Below are positions 25,415 to 32,611 of a DNA stretch of 64,000 bases, piece after piece. Positions within the stretch are counted from its first letter, which is position 1; each line of letters begins with the position of its first letter. The position numbers and the translations under genes are program-made. A model generated the notes under the pieces. It was not told where the DNA came from. It worked only from the letters and a program-made list of their open reading frames with translations, and ran no database searches. Source of the DNA: a candidate division WOR-3 bacterium (GTDB lineage: Bacteria > Hydrothermota > Hydrothermia > UBA1063). Where the stretch lies: contig JBDRYS010000001.1 in NCBI GenBank assembly GCA_039803545.1, positions 561,866-625,865 on the forward strand, in the 5' to 3' direction.

Positions 25415-26186
25415 GGTGAAAGTCCCTTACGTTGATAAACTTAAATCCTCCCTTTGTTACAACATCAACCTTGGTTTTGTATACTTCAGAGAGAACATCA
25501 GGTCGTATAACCTCTTCGAAAGAACCGAAGAAGTACCTGCCATACCCCATCAAAATAAATTTAGTGGCTACTTCAAGATATGGATTTATGTCGTGGGTAA
25601 TAAGGATTACGGGAATCTGAAATGTTCTGTGAGTATTTATAATCACCTCATTTACCTGAATCTCGCTGGCCATATCTATACCAGAAGTGGGTTCATCCAG
25701 AAGTAAAGCCTTTGGGGGTCCTATCAGAGCCCTTGCAATTAGTCCTCTTTTCTGCTGCCCTCCTGAGAGATGGGCGAAGGGTTTATCTTTAAAATCAATT
25801 AGTCCAACAGTTTTAAGGTTTTCAACAGCCTCTTCCTTAAAATGGGATGGAATCTTCTGCAATGGCTTTAAAAGAGGATAGCAACCTGAAATTACCACAT
25901 CGTAAAGGGTGGCGGGAAAATCTTTATCTATGTTATAAATCTGAGGGACGTATCCAATCATCTTTTTGTGAGGACACACTCCAGTAACCGGACAGCCGAA
26001 GATGTAAGTTTCACCCTTTAGTGGTTTCAAAATTCCAAGAATCGTTTTCGCAAGGGTAGTTTTACCTGCTCCGTTTGGCCCGAAAATGATAAGGAAGTCG
26101 TTTTTTTCGACGGTAAAAGTAATATCCTCAGCAATAACATTACCAGGATAACCAATTGCAACTTTGTAAAAGACTATTTCCGGCAT
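25398..26186 (-). CDS. znuC: Zinc/manganese ABC transporter ATPase
   Basis: The 262-residue ATPase has Walker A GPNGAGKTTLAK (about residues 36-47), the signature LSGGQQKRGLIARAL and Walker B ALLLDEPTSGID, followed by the switch histidine in LITHD. It powers metal import with the adjacent permease and binding protein. A cysteine-containing stretch FGCPVTGVCPHKK after the Walker A region is unusual for this family and could bind metal. Confidence 0.92.
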   Translation of the reverse strand: MPEIVFYKVAIGYPGNVIAEDITFTVEKNDFLIIFGPNGAGKTTLAKTILGILKPLKGETYIFGCPVTGVCPHKKMIGYVPQIYNIDKDFPATLYDVVISGCYPLLKPLQKIPSHFKEEAVENLKTVGLIDFKDKPFAHLSGGQQKRGLIARALIGPPKALLLDEPTSGIDMASEIQVNEVIINTHRTFQIPVILITHDINPYLEVATKFILMGYGRYFFGSFEEVIRPDVLSEVYKTKVDVVTKGGFKFINVRDFHHDRNA

Positions 26187-26968
26187 TCTAAACCTTTTTT
26201 AATTAAAACAGCTTGCTCTCTTAACCCCTCAAGAAAGTCACCACCAAACAATGGGTTAAGGAGAACGTAACAAGTCCCCGACTCCTTAGAGAGGTTTTCA
26301 CAGATTCGAGAAGGCATATTTTTCTCCGCGATAATGAGGCGGATATTTTCAGTCTTAATCCTTTGGACCCACTTTGCAAAATCACCGGCTGAGACCTCTT
26401 TCTCTCCATGATGAACGAGGGCACCCGCCACTTTCAAGCCAAGGGGCTCGACAAAATTATTCCAGGAGGGGTGATACAATAAGACCTTGGTCCCGGAGTA
26501 ATTTTTAAATAGATCTTTTAGCTCTGTTTTCAAAGAATCGAAATTTAAAAGAAATTGATTAAGATTTTTTCTAAAAAGAAGAGAATCCTGGGGAAAAGTC
26601 TTCTCAAGTCTCTTCTCAATAATTCTCGCACATTCGTGGATGAGGGTTAAATCTAACCATATATGGGGGTTAGAGACTTTGATATTTCGACTTTCGAGCT
26701 CATCGTAAATTCTCAAACAGTTTTTGTGTTTCTCACAAATCCTTTTGCCCCATCCCTCTAAATGGTCTCCAACCTCAATATAAAGATCTGAAGTAATAGC
26801 GGTTTTTAAATCCGAAGGCCTAATCTCGTAAGTATGAGGATTTTGAGTTTGATTCAATATAGAAACCACCTTGTACCGTTCACCTGCCAAATAGCTAACC
26901 ATCGAGGCAAGAGGTGGAATTGAAACCGAGATAGTTCTTGTAGAAACTAACAGAAAAAGTAAAAACAT
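26174..26968 (-). CDS. znuA: Zinc/manganese ABC transporter substrate-binding protein
   Basis: The 264-residue cluster A-1 binding protein starts with a short signal peptide (MFLLFLLVSTRT) and has the metal-ligand histidines in NPHTYEIRPSD, NPHIWLDLTL and LLYHPSWNNF, with a late IAEKNMPSR segment. There is no lipobox cysteine, so it is likely periplasmic. The ATG at 26968 is chosen over an upstream TTG because AGGAGG lies at proper spacing. Both metal histidines are kept, but no long His-rich loop typical of zinc proteins is present, so manganese is equally possible. First gene of the operon. Confidence 0.87.
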   Translation of the reverse strand: MFLLFLLVSTRTISVSIPPLASMVSYLAGERYKVVSILNQTQNPHTYEIRPSDLKTAITSDLYIEVGDHLEGWGKRICEKHKNCLRIYDELESRNIKVSNPHIWLDLTLIHECARIIEKRLEKTFPQDSLLFRKNLNQFLLNFDSLKTELKDLFKNYSGTKVLLYHPSWNNFVEPLGLKVAGALVHHGEKEVSAGDFAKWVQRIKTENIRLIIAEKNMPSRICENLSKESGTCYVLLNPLFGGDFLEGLREQAVLIKKGLECRK

Positions 26969-27288
26969 TACCAACCCTCCTTTTTATCTTAATTTTAAAA
27001 CCTACGAGACGTTTTTGCACGTTGATTTAGCAGTAAGAAGGCACACAAAACTAAACCTGCTTTTCTTTTAATGCAAAGCCCTAAAGCTCGTAAATAACCC
27101 TCTTCTATTGTACTAACGAAATAACGGCCAAAAACCGAATCCAAACAAAGAAATTTTCAATCCTCTTGAAACAAAAAGCTGAAAACTCCAAAGCAAATAA
27201 ACAACTTTATCGAAAATTTGAACAATATTCAGCCCTTGACATTTCGGCAAATCCATTGTACACTCAAATTAGAGTGTGAGGGGGTAAA
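26969..27288. other. Divergent intergenic region, znuA / secreted protein
   Basis: About 320 bases separate the leftward znuA from a rightward secreted-protein gene. The znuA ribosome site (AGGAGG) is at its left end and a near-consensus promoter is at its right end (27236-27264). No RNA gene or clear metal-regulator palindrome was seen in the AT-rich middle. Confidence 0.5.
27236..27264 (+). promoter_or_regulatory. Promoter of secreted T9SS-tail protein
   Basis: TTGACA (27236-27241), a 17-base spacer and TACACT (27259-27264) give a strong housekeeping promoter. Transcription would start near 27271, a few bases before a GAGGGGG ribosome site (27279-27284). Confidence 0.75.
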
Positions 27289-28725
27289 ATAAAACGTAAA
27301 TTTGCTATTGTACTTATCACTTCCATAATTTCGATATTGCATGCAAAAGATTACCCCATCGCATGGGGGTACATTTACCGCTACATTGATGGGCAGTTAG
27401 TTCCTGTCTCCGGCGCAAAGCCCTTGATTTTAGAAGGTAATCCACCGTATTTCCCTTCTACCTCAACAAATCAAACCTTTGATTTTGAAAGTGATGTATC
27501 GCTTTTTACAGCAGATAATAACAGCAACGCAAGAAAAAATTGTACCATTAATTTCTATCCCTTATGCAATTGGTCTGATTCAGGGTTTAGTGTTTTTGAT
27601 GTTAAGTTCTTTTCAATCAATAATAGAAATTTCATAGCTCTAACTGGACAATATACCACTCCGCTCCAGTTTAGATTTAAAATAATCGAATATTTTCCAG
27701 AGAGCCAAAATTTATCACTTAAACTTGATCTAAACCTGCCATGGACAACTCGCATTTTTGCAGACCCTCCCTTTGTTTATGTAGGTATGAGGGAATATGG
27801 CATAAAAGTTGTAAACTTCAGTAACCCAGAATCTCCAGAAACCCTCACTATCTCAGGTATAAGAGCCCACGACATCTGCGGAGATGACCAATACCTATAT
27901 GTTGCTTCAGGAACAGGGCTTGCGGTTATTAACAAATCCGACTTTAATGTCGCCTATACCTGGAGTGACAGCGGGGAGCGCAACTACACCATTGCATACA
28001 ACCCCGCTACTCAAAAAGTTTACCTCAGTCATAGATACTCAATGGTGAGAATCTTTGATGCTTCAAATCCTCCAAACCTCATAGTCCTCGACTCCATTAT
28101 CTCCCCCGGGGATTATTTCGATGTCGGAGCATGGAATCACGATACATTATTTGTTATAAGGACTCCCTTGATGGGATTTTCACTATTCAAGGAGGATGGA
28201 ACCAACTGTGGTTCCTATGAACACGATTACGGAATGGTCTATCCGTACGCAGGCACAGCCAGATCACCTTATCTTTACGTATGCTGGGAGGTCCAGGGAA
28301 TCCATAAATACCTTTATAGTGCAGGCGAATTTCAGCTTATAGGATTTTTCCAGCCAGATACTACCTGGTACGGAGCCGTGGAAAGCTGTGATATCATTGA
28401 TGATTCTACCATCGTTATAGGTGCTGATAATAAAGGGATATACATATTGAGAGAGAGGTCGGTAAGAGTTGAAGAACGTGTTTCTTGCAAAAATATTAAA
28501 ATAAACGCCCTCTACTCCAGTGGCACATTAAAATTGGAGGTACCTCCACAGGTTGGACTTCCAGCAAGCATAGAGATTTTTACCATCGACGGAAAAAGAA
28601 TTTATTCTACCACCCTGAATCGCTCGGGCTTGCAAACCCTCAAAATTCCGTTGGCCTCAGGAGTGTACCTTTTGGTATTAAAGGGGGAAAACAGATATAC
28701 TGGAAAATTTGTCTCGGTGAAGTAA
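27289..28725 (+). CDS. Secreted beta-propeller-like protein with Por-type C-terminal tail
   Basis: This protein of about 478 residues has a clear signal peptide (IKRKFAIVLITSIISILHA) that lies upstream of any normal start. An in-frame stop is at 27277 and the first codon with the right spacing to GAGGGGG is ATA at 27289; TTG at 27337 would remove the signal. The body contains repeated propeller-like segments (FVYVGMREYGIKVVNFSNPE, YLYVASGTGLAVINK) resembling LVIVD repeats. The last 80 residues (IFTIDGKRIYSTTL, then ASGVYLLVLKGENRYTGK) match type IX/Por secretion tails. Function is unknown; it is probably exported to the surface. Confidence 0.75.
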   Translation: MKRKFAIVLITSIISILHAKDYPIAWGYIYRYIDGQLVPVSGAKPLILEGNPPYFPSTSTNQTFDFESDVSLFTADNNSNARKNCTINFYPLCNWSDSGFSVFDVKFFSINNRNFIALTGQYTTPLQFRFKIIEYFPESQNLSLKLDLNLPWTTRIFADPPFVYVGMREYGIKVVNFSNPESPETLTISGIRAHDICGDDQYLYVASGTGLAVINKSDFNVAYTWSDSGERNYTIAYNPATQKVYLSHRYSMVRIFDASNPPNLIVLDSIISPGDYFDVGAWNHDTLFVIRTPLMGFSLFKEDGTNCGSYEHDYGMVYPYAGTARSPYLYVCWEVQGIHKYLYSAGEFQLIGFFQPDTTWYGAVESCDIIDDSTIVIGADNKGIYILRERSVRVEERVSCKNIKINALYSSGTLKLEVPPQVGLPASIEIFTIDGKRIYSTTLNRSGLQTLKIPLASGVYLLVLKGENRYTGKFVSVK

Positions 28726-28842
28726 ATACCCGCAGGTTTTCCTTAACAAATATTCGCATTGAATCACGCCTTTCAGTTGATTTTCAATAATCTCACTTGA
28801 AGTGACGCAAAAAATCCATGAAAATTTTAAAAAGGAGGTTGA

Positions 28843-29343
28843 ATGGATAAAGTTACAATAGTTGACATTGCCATTGAAAACGAAAAGGGTGCTATTTTTA
28901 CTTACCTGGAAATTGCGAGAAAAACAAAGGATACCAGTGGTAAAAATATGTTCATAACCCTCGCAAGCGAGGAAGTTAGGCACCTCCTTTCTCTCTTAGA
29001 AGTCAAGGATCTATTCAGTAAAGAGGTCCACATAAAGACCCTTGAAGTTCCCAAATCTGAAATTGAAAAACTACTCCCAGACATAAAGGCAAGAGAAAAG
29101 AAAAAACATGGAAAATCTGAGTTAAACGAACTGGATGCCCTTGAAATAGCATTAGAGCAAGAAAAGAAATCGATGGAATTTTATGAAACCCATTACCAAT
29201 CGGTTGATGACGATTCTTTAAAAGCTTTGCTAAAAAAACTCTATGAGACCGAAAAAGCCCATTATGAGCTCATAATGGCTCAAATCGATTACATAAAAGG
29301 AACAGGTTTCTGGTTTGACATTCCAGAATTTAGTATGGAATAA
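28843..29343 (+). CDS. Ferritin-like (rubrerythrin-type) diiron protein
   Basis: The 166-residue helical protein has two diiron-type helices, with E-x-x-R/H patterns at IAIENEKGAIFTYLEIA, LASEEVRHLLSLLE, ALEIALEQEKKSMEFYE and YETEKAHYELI. This is the ferritin-like/rubrerythrin domain; no rubredoxin cysteines are present. It probably handles peroxide or iron. AAGGAGGT precedes the start. Endonuclease IV begins two bases after its stop, so oxidative defence and DNA repair share a transcript. Confidence 0.85.
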   Translation: MDKVTIVDIAIENEKGAIFTYLEIARKTKDTSGKNMFITLASEEVRHLLSLLEVKDLFSKEVHIKTLEVPKSEIEKLLPDIKAREKKKHGKSELNELDALEIALEQEKKSMEFYETHYQSVDDDSLKALLKKLYETEKAHYELIMAQIDYIKGTGFWFDIPEFSME

Positions 29344-29345
29344 AA

Positions 29346-30191
29346 ATGGGACTCTTGGGTGCTCACGTTTCCATTGCAGGTGGTGTTGAAAATGCCCCAG
29401 ACAGGGGTCATGAATTAAAATGTGACACAATTCAGATATTTACGAAAAACCAGAGACAATGGATCGCAAAGGAACTCTCCGAAGAATCGATTAAAACTTT
29501 TAAAGAAAAAATAAAACTTTACAATCTTCAAAAACCCGTAGTTCACGACTCCTACCTAATAAATTTGGCCTCCGCTAATAAAGAGACCTATGAAAAATCC
29601 AGGGAAGCTTTTATAGACGAGGCGTATCGGGCTTACCAGCTGGAGATACCCTACCTTGTCTTTCATCCTGGCTCGAATCCCGATATTGAAGAAGGAATCA
29701 AAAGAATTTCCGAGGCGCTCAACATAACAATCTCCAAGGTAAAAGATGTAATTCTTCTTATTGAAATAACAGCTGGGCAGGGAAATGCAATAGGTAGAAG
29801 ATTTGAAGAAATTGCGGAAATTATTGAACAGGTTGAAGAAAAGTCTCGAATTGGTGTCTGCTTTGACACGGCCCATGCCTTTGAATCGGGCTACGATATA
29901 AGAGACGAGGAATCTTATCATAAAACCTTTGAAAACTTTGACCAAATTATCGGGCTCCACTATCTGAAATGCTTTCACCTGAACGACTCTAAGACCCCTT
30001 TGGGATCCAACGTAGATCGTCATGAACACATAGGTAAAGGTGAAATTGGGCTCAAAGCCTTCGAACTTTTAGTCAATGATCCGAGGTTCCAAGAACACCC
30101 GATGATCCTTGAGACACCTGGAGCTGAAGAATTCTACGAAGAGAATTTAAAAGTGTTAAGGAAGCTTATAAAGTCCAGAAAGAAGCGCTAA
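29346..30191 (+). CDS. nfo: Endonuclease IV (AP endonuclease)
   Basis: The 281-residue TIM-barrel enzyme starts MGLLGAHVSIAGGVENA and carries the zinc-site motifs HPGSNP, IEITAGQGN, GVCFDTAHAF, FHLNDSKTPLGSNVDRHEHIG and ILETPG. It cuts DNA at abasic sites and some oxidised bases. There is no good ribosome site, so translation probably depends on coupling to the ferritin-like gene two bases upstream. Its last four bases overlap the convergent DUF763 gene. Confidence 0.95.
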   Translation: MGLLGAHVSIAGGVENAPDRGHELKCDTIQIFTKNQRQWIAKELSEESIKTFKEKIKLYNLQKPVVHDSYLINLASANKETYEKSREAFIDEAYRAYQLEIPYLVFHPGSNPDIEEGIKRISEALNITISKVKDVILLIEITAGQGNAIGRRFEEIAEIIEQVEEKSRIGVCFDTAHAFESGYDIRDEESYHKTFENFDQIIGLHYLKCFHLNDSKTPLGSNVDRHEHIGKGEIGLKAFELLVNDPRFQEHPMILETPGAEEFYEENLKVLRKLIKSRKKR

Positions 30192-31261
30192 AGAAAATAC
30201 TTTTGCAATCTTCTTAAGGCTTCCAACTCTTCCCTGTGACCCAATTTAGCCATTTTGATTGCCTTCTCCAAAATTTCGATGGATTTGTCATATACGTCCC
30301 TTCTTACCCGATAAGGATATCCATCCTTACCTCCATGTGCAAAACTATAAATGACTGGATCTTCATAACTTGGCCTCGCACCGTAAATCACATCCGAAAT
30401 CAAGACCAGTGCTCTCATACTCATAGGGCCAAGCCCCCTTACCGCCAGAAGGCTTTCAAAATCCTGTGGAATTGTCTCATAGGTTTTTATGAGAACCTTT
30501 TTCAAATTTTCCGGTCTCATATCCTTTAAAGTAATGTAGTGCCTTGACGGCATTTTGTAAGAAATAGCCTTCTGGTAAAGCGAAATAACTTTGTCGGGTG
30601 CAGTCCCCACTAAGTCAAGGATTACCTTTCGCGCATCTTTTGATTTCCTCGATGTTATGTCAAGGACGCTCCGTTCTCTTCTCTCAGAAATGATTCCAGT
30701 ATGCGGTTCCAAAGTGAAATCCTGCACCTTTTCCGAAAACCAATGATATCTCCTCGCAGTGCGGGACTCTTCGTTCATCCCTTGCTGAATTACACTCCAC
30801 TTGCCTTCTTTTGTATAAATGATCACATGATGGTACAGAGAATATCCATCCTGCAACAACACAGAATCGACCTTTGCACTCAGTCTACTGGCATAAATGA
30901 TCCTTTCGGCATCGAAACCAAAGGCATCACCCGTTTTTTTAACCTCCTCAGGCACTAACAAAGAGTGCTTACCCTTCCCACCTGCTACAAAAATACCCAA
31001 TTCCCCTTCAAGGCCTTTAAGGCCGGACTTTATAGCGTAAGTTACAGTAGTTGTCACCCCTGAAGAATGCCAGTCAAAACCAAGTAGACACCCAAGGGAT
31101 TGAAACCAGACCGGGTCTGAAAGTCTTCTTAGAACCTCTTCTCTTCCAAATTCCATCACCATTATGGATATAATGCTCCTCGCAAGCTTAGTCATTCTTT
31201 CCATCAGCCAGTGAGGGGCTTTTCCGCCGTGAAGGGGAAGGGTCATATATCCCGTTTTCAT
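30188..31261 (-). CDS. DUF763 protein with helix-hairpin-helix-like motif
   Basis: This 357-residue protein starts MKTGYMTLPLHGGKAPHWL and has FDWHSSGVTTTVTYAIKSGL, typical of the DUF763 family found in thermophiles and archaea; no function is established that I know of. Residues about 270-293 (LLAVRGLGPMSMRALVLIS) have the form of a DNA-binding helix-hairpin-helix of the glycosylase/endonuclease III kind, followed by a conserved YEDPVIYSFAHGGKDG stretch. It is convergent with endonuclease IV and shares an overlapping divergent promoter region with recF. A DNA-repair role is inferred. The ATG has no ribosome site and a -10 box six bases upstream. Confidence 0.85.
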   Translation of the reverse strand: MKTGYMTLPLHGGKAPHWLMERMTKLARSIISIMVMEFGREEVLRRLSDPVWFQSLGCLLGFDWHSSGVTTTVTYAIKSGLKGLEGELGIFVAGGKGKHSLLVPEEVKKTGDAFGFDAERIIYASRLSAKVDSVLLQDGYSLYHHVIIYTKEGKWSVIQQGMNEESRTARRYHWFSEKVQDFTLEPHTGIISERRERSVLDITSRKSKDARKVILDLVGTAPDKVISLYQKAISYKMPSRHYITLKDMRPENLKKVLIKTYETIPQDFESLLAVRGLGPMSMRALVLISDVIYGARPSYEDPVIYSFAHGGKDGYPYRVRRDVYDKSIEILEKAIKMAKLGHREELEALRRLQKYFL

Positions 31262-31267
31262 ATGCTA

Positions 31268-31296
31268 ATAATAGCGTCTTTTTATTGAAATTTCAA
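31268..31296 (-). promoter_or_regulatory. Promoter for leaderless DUF763 gene
   Basis: On the minus strand TTGAAA (31296-31291), 17 bases, TATTAT (31273-31268), then six bases to the ATG at 31261. Its -35 is one half of the palindrome TTGAAATTTCAA; the other half is the -35 of recF. Confidence 0.7.
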
Positions 31297-31313
31297 GGAT
31301 TTTGCCGTAAAAT
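31285..31313 (+). promoter_or_regulatory. Promoter for leaderless recF operon
   Basis: TTGAAA (31285-31290), a 17-base spacer and TAAAAT (31308-31313) are followed by six bases and the ATG at 31320. The predicted transcription start coincides with the start codon, and no ribosome site exists. Confidence 0.7.
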
Positions 31314-31319
31314 TATCAA

Positions 31320-32327
31320 ATGATCAAAGAGATAACTCTGTCATCCTTCAGAAATTTCAAAGCCAAAAAATTCGACTTTGACAGCGGAATAAATTTAATT
31401 TTAGGCCCAAACGGAAGTGGAAAAACCAATTTGCTGGAAGCAATTTGCTATTTGTCACAGGCCAAATCCTTTAGGAGAGTTTCTGACAGAGATTTAGTTA
31501 CCTGGGGAGAAAACTTTTTTAGAATTGAAGCCACTTTCGAGAAAGATGGATTAACACATAACATTGTAGTATTTTACGACAGTGAAACAGGAATGAAAAA
31601 GATTTTCATCAACAATAAAGCCTTGGACCGAGTGGCAACTCTTTTTTCAATACTACCGAGTTTGATCTCATCGGATCGAGACCAGGACATAATTGACGGT
31701 CCACCAAGGGAAAGAAGAAGGGTTATAAATAGGCTAATTTCTATAACAAACAGTGAATACATGAGGCTTATCCTTGATTACACAAAGGTTGTCGAAAACA
31801 AGAACTACCTACTAAGAAATCGCAAAGTTGAAGAGCTAAAGCCCTGGAATCAGAAACAGGAACAACTTTCCCATGAAATTATTCGCTACAGAAAAAATTT
31901 CATTGAAAAGATTAAGGACCACTTTTCGGCAACTTCTCAGGAGTTCCTGAGAGGCAAAACCGCAGATATAACATACAACCCTTCTATAGAAGAGGAGGCT
32001 TCTTTTGACAATTTTGTTAAAGAAGAATTAGAAAGAGGGTACTCCTTTCATGGCCCGCACAGGGACTTGATCGAATTTTTAATTGATGGGAAACCTGCCA
32101 AAATTTTTGCTTCAGAAGGAGAAAAGCGCTTGATAATTCTGGCCTTTTACTTTACCTTTTTAAACATATTCAACCCAAATTCTATAGTGATACTGGATGA
32201 GCCCTTTAGTGTCCTGGATAAAAGGGGGGTCGAGCTGGTCTTGTCACGCCTAAGAAACCAATCCTTTATCAGCGCACCATATCTTGACTTAGAGCATCAA
32301 AGAATTACGAGAGTCATAAAATTATGA
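31320..32327 (+). CDS. recF: DNA replication and repair protein RecF
   Basis: RecF is an SMC-like ATPase that helps load RecA at gaps. The 335-residue protein has Walker A GPNGSGKTNLLEAICYLS (about residues 29-46), the family's YRKNF and SFHGPHRDLIEF regions, SEGEKRLIILAF as signature motif and Walker B VILDEPFSVLD. It is slightly shorter than many RecF proteins. The next gene, dciA-like, overlaps its stop by four bases, and gyrB follows, a classic replication gene cluster but without dnaA or dnaN. Confidence 0.92.
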   Translation: MIKEITLSSFRNFKAKKFDFDSGINLILGPNGSGKTNLLEAICYLSQAKSFRRVSDRDLVTWGENFFRIEATFEKDGLTHNIVVFYDSETGMKKIFINNKALDRVATLFSILPSLISSDRDQDIIDGPPRERRRVINRLISITNSEYMRLILDYTKVVENKNYLLRNRKVEELKPWNQKQEQLSHEIIRYRKNFIEKIKDHFSATSQEFLRGKTADITYNPSIEEEASFDNFVKEELERGYSFHGPHRDLIEFLIDGKPAKIFASEGEKRLIILAFYFTFLNIFNPNSIVILDEPFSVLDKRGVELVLSRLRNQSFISAPYLDLEHQRITRVIKL

Positions 32328-32611
32328 GAAACCTGGACGATTCCGTAAAAAAAATCTTGGAGAATCTCGGGATTGAAAGAAATGTAGACCTTACTGAGAA
32401 GGCAAAAAAATTGCGAGAATATTTGGTAAAAACTTACGGGGAGGAAAACATAGGAAAAGTGAAAGTTAAAAAGGGAAAAATTTTCATTGAGATTAAAAGT
32501 CCTGTCCTTAGAAATGAACTTTTTATGAGGAGGGCGGAACTCCTTTCCATCATAAATGGAAAAGAGTTGCAAAATAACCCAGAAAATATTGTCATCGTAG
32601 GGAGGTTGTAA
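32324..32611 (+). CDS. dciA: DUF721 / DciA-like protein
   Basis: The 95-residue basic protein has the DUF721 fold pattern: an N-terminal helix (SVKKILENLGIER), then KVKKGKIFIEIKSPVLRNELFMRRAELLSIIN. That second region resembles the KH-like core, where LR.EL..R...L...L is conserved. DciA proteins help load the replicative helicase DnaB where DnaC is absent. Its place between recF and gyrB is a conserved context for this family. It overlaps recF by four bases and abuts gyrB. Confidence 0.8.
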   Translation: MRNLDDSVKKILENLGIERNVDLTEKAKKLREYLVKTYGEENIGKVKVKKGKIFIEIKSPVLRNELFMRRAELLSIINGKELQNNPENIVIVGRL

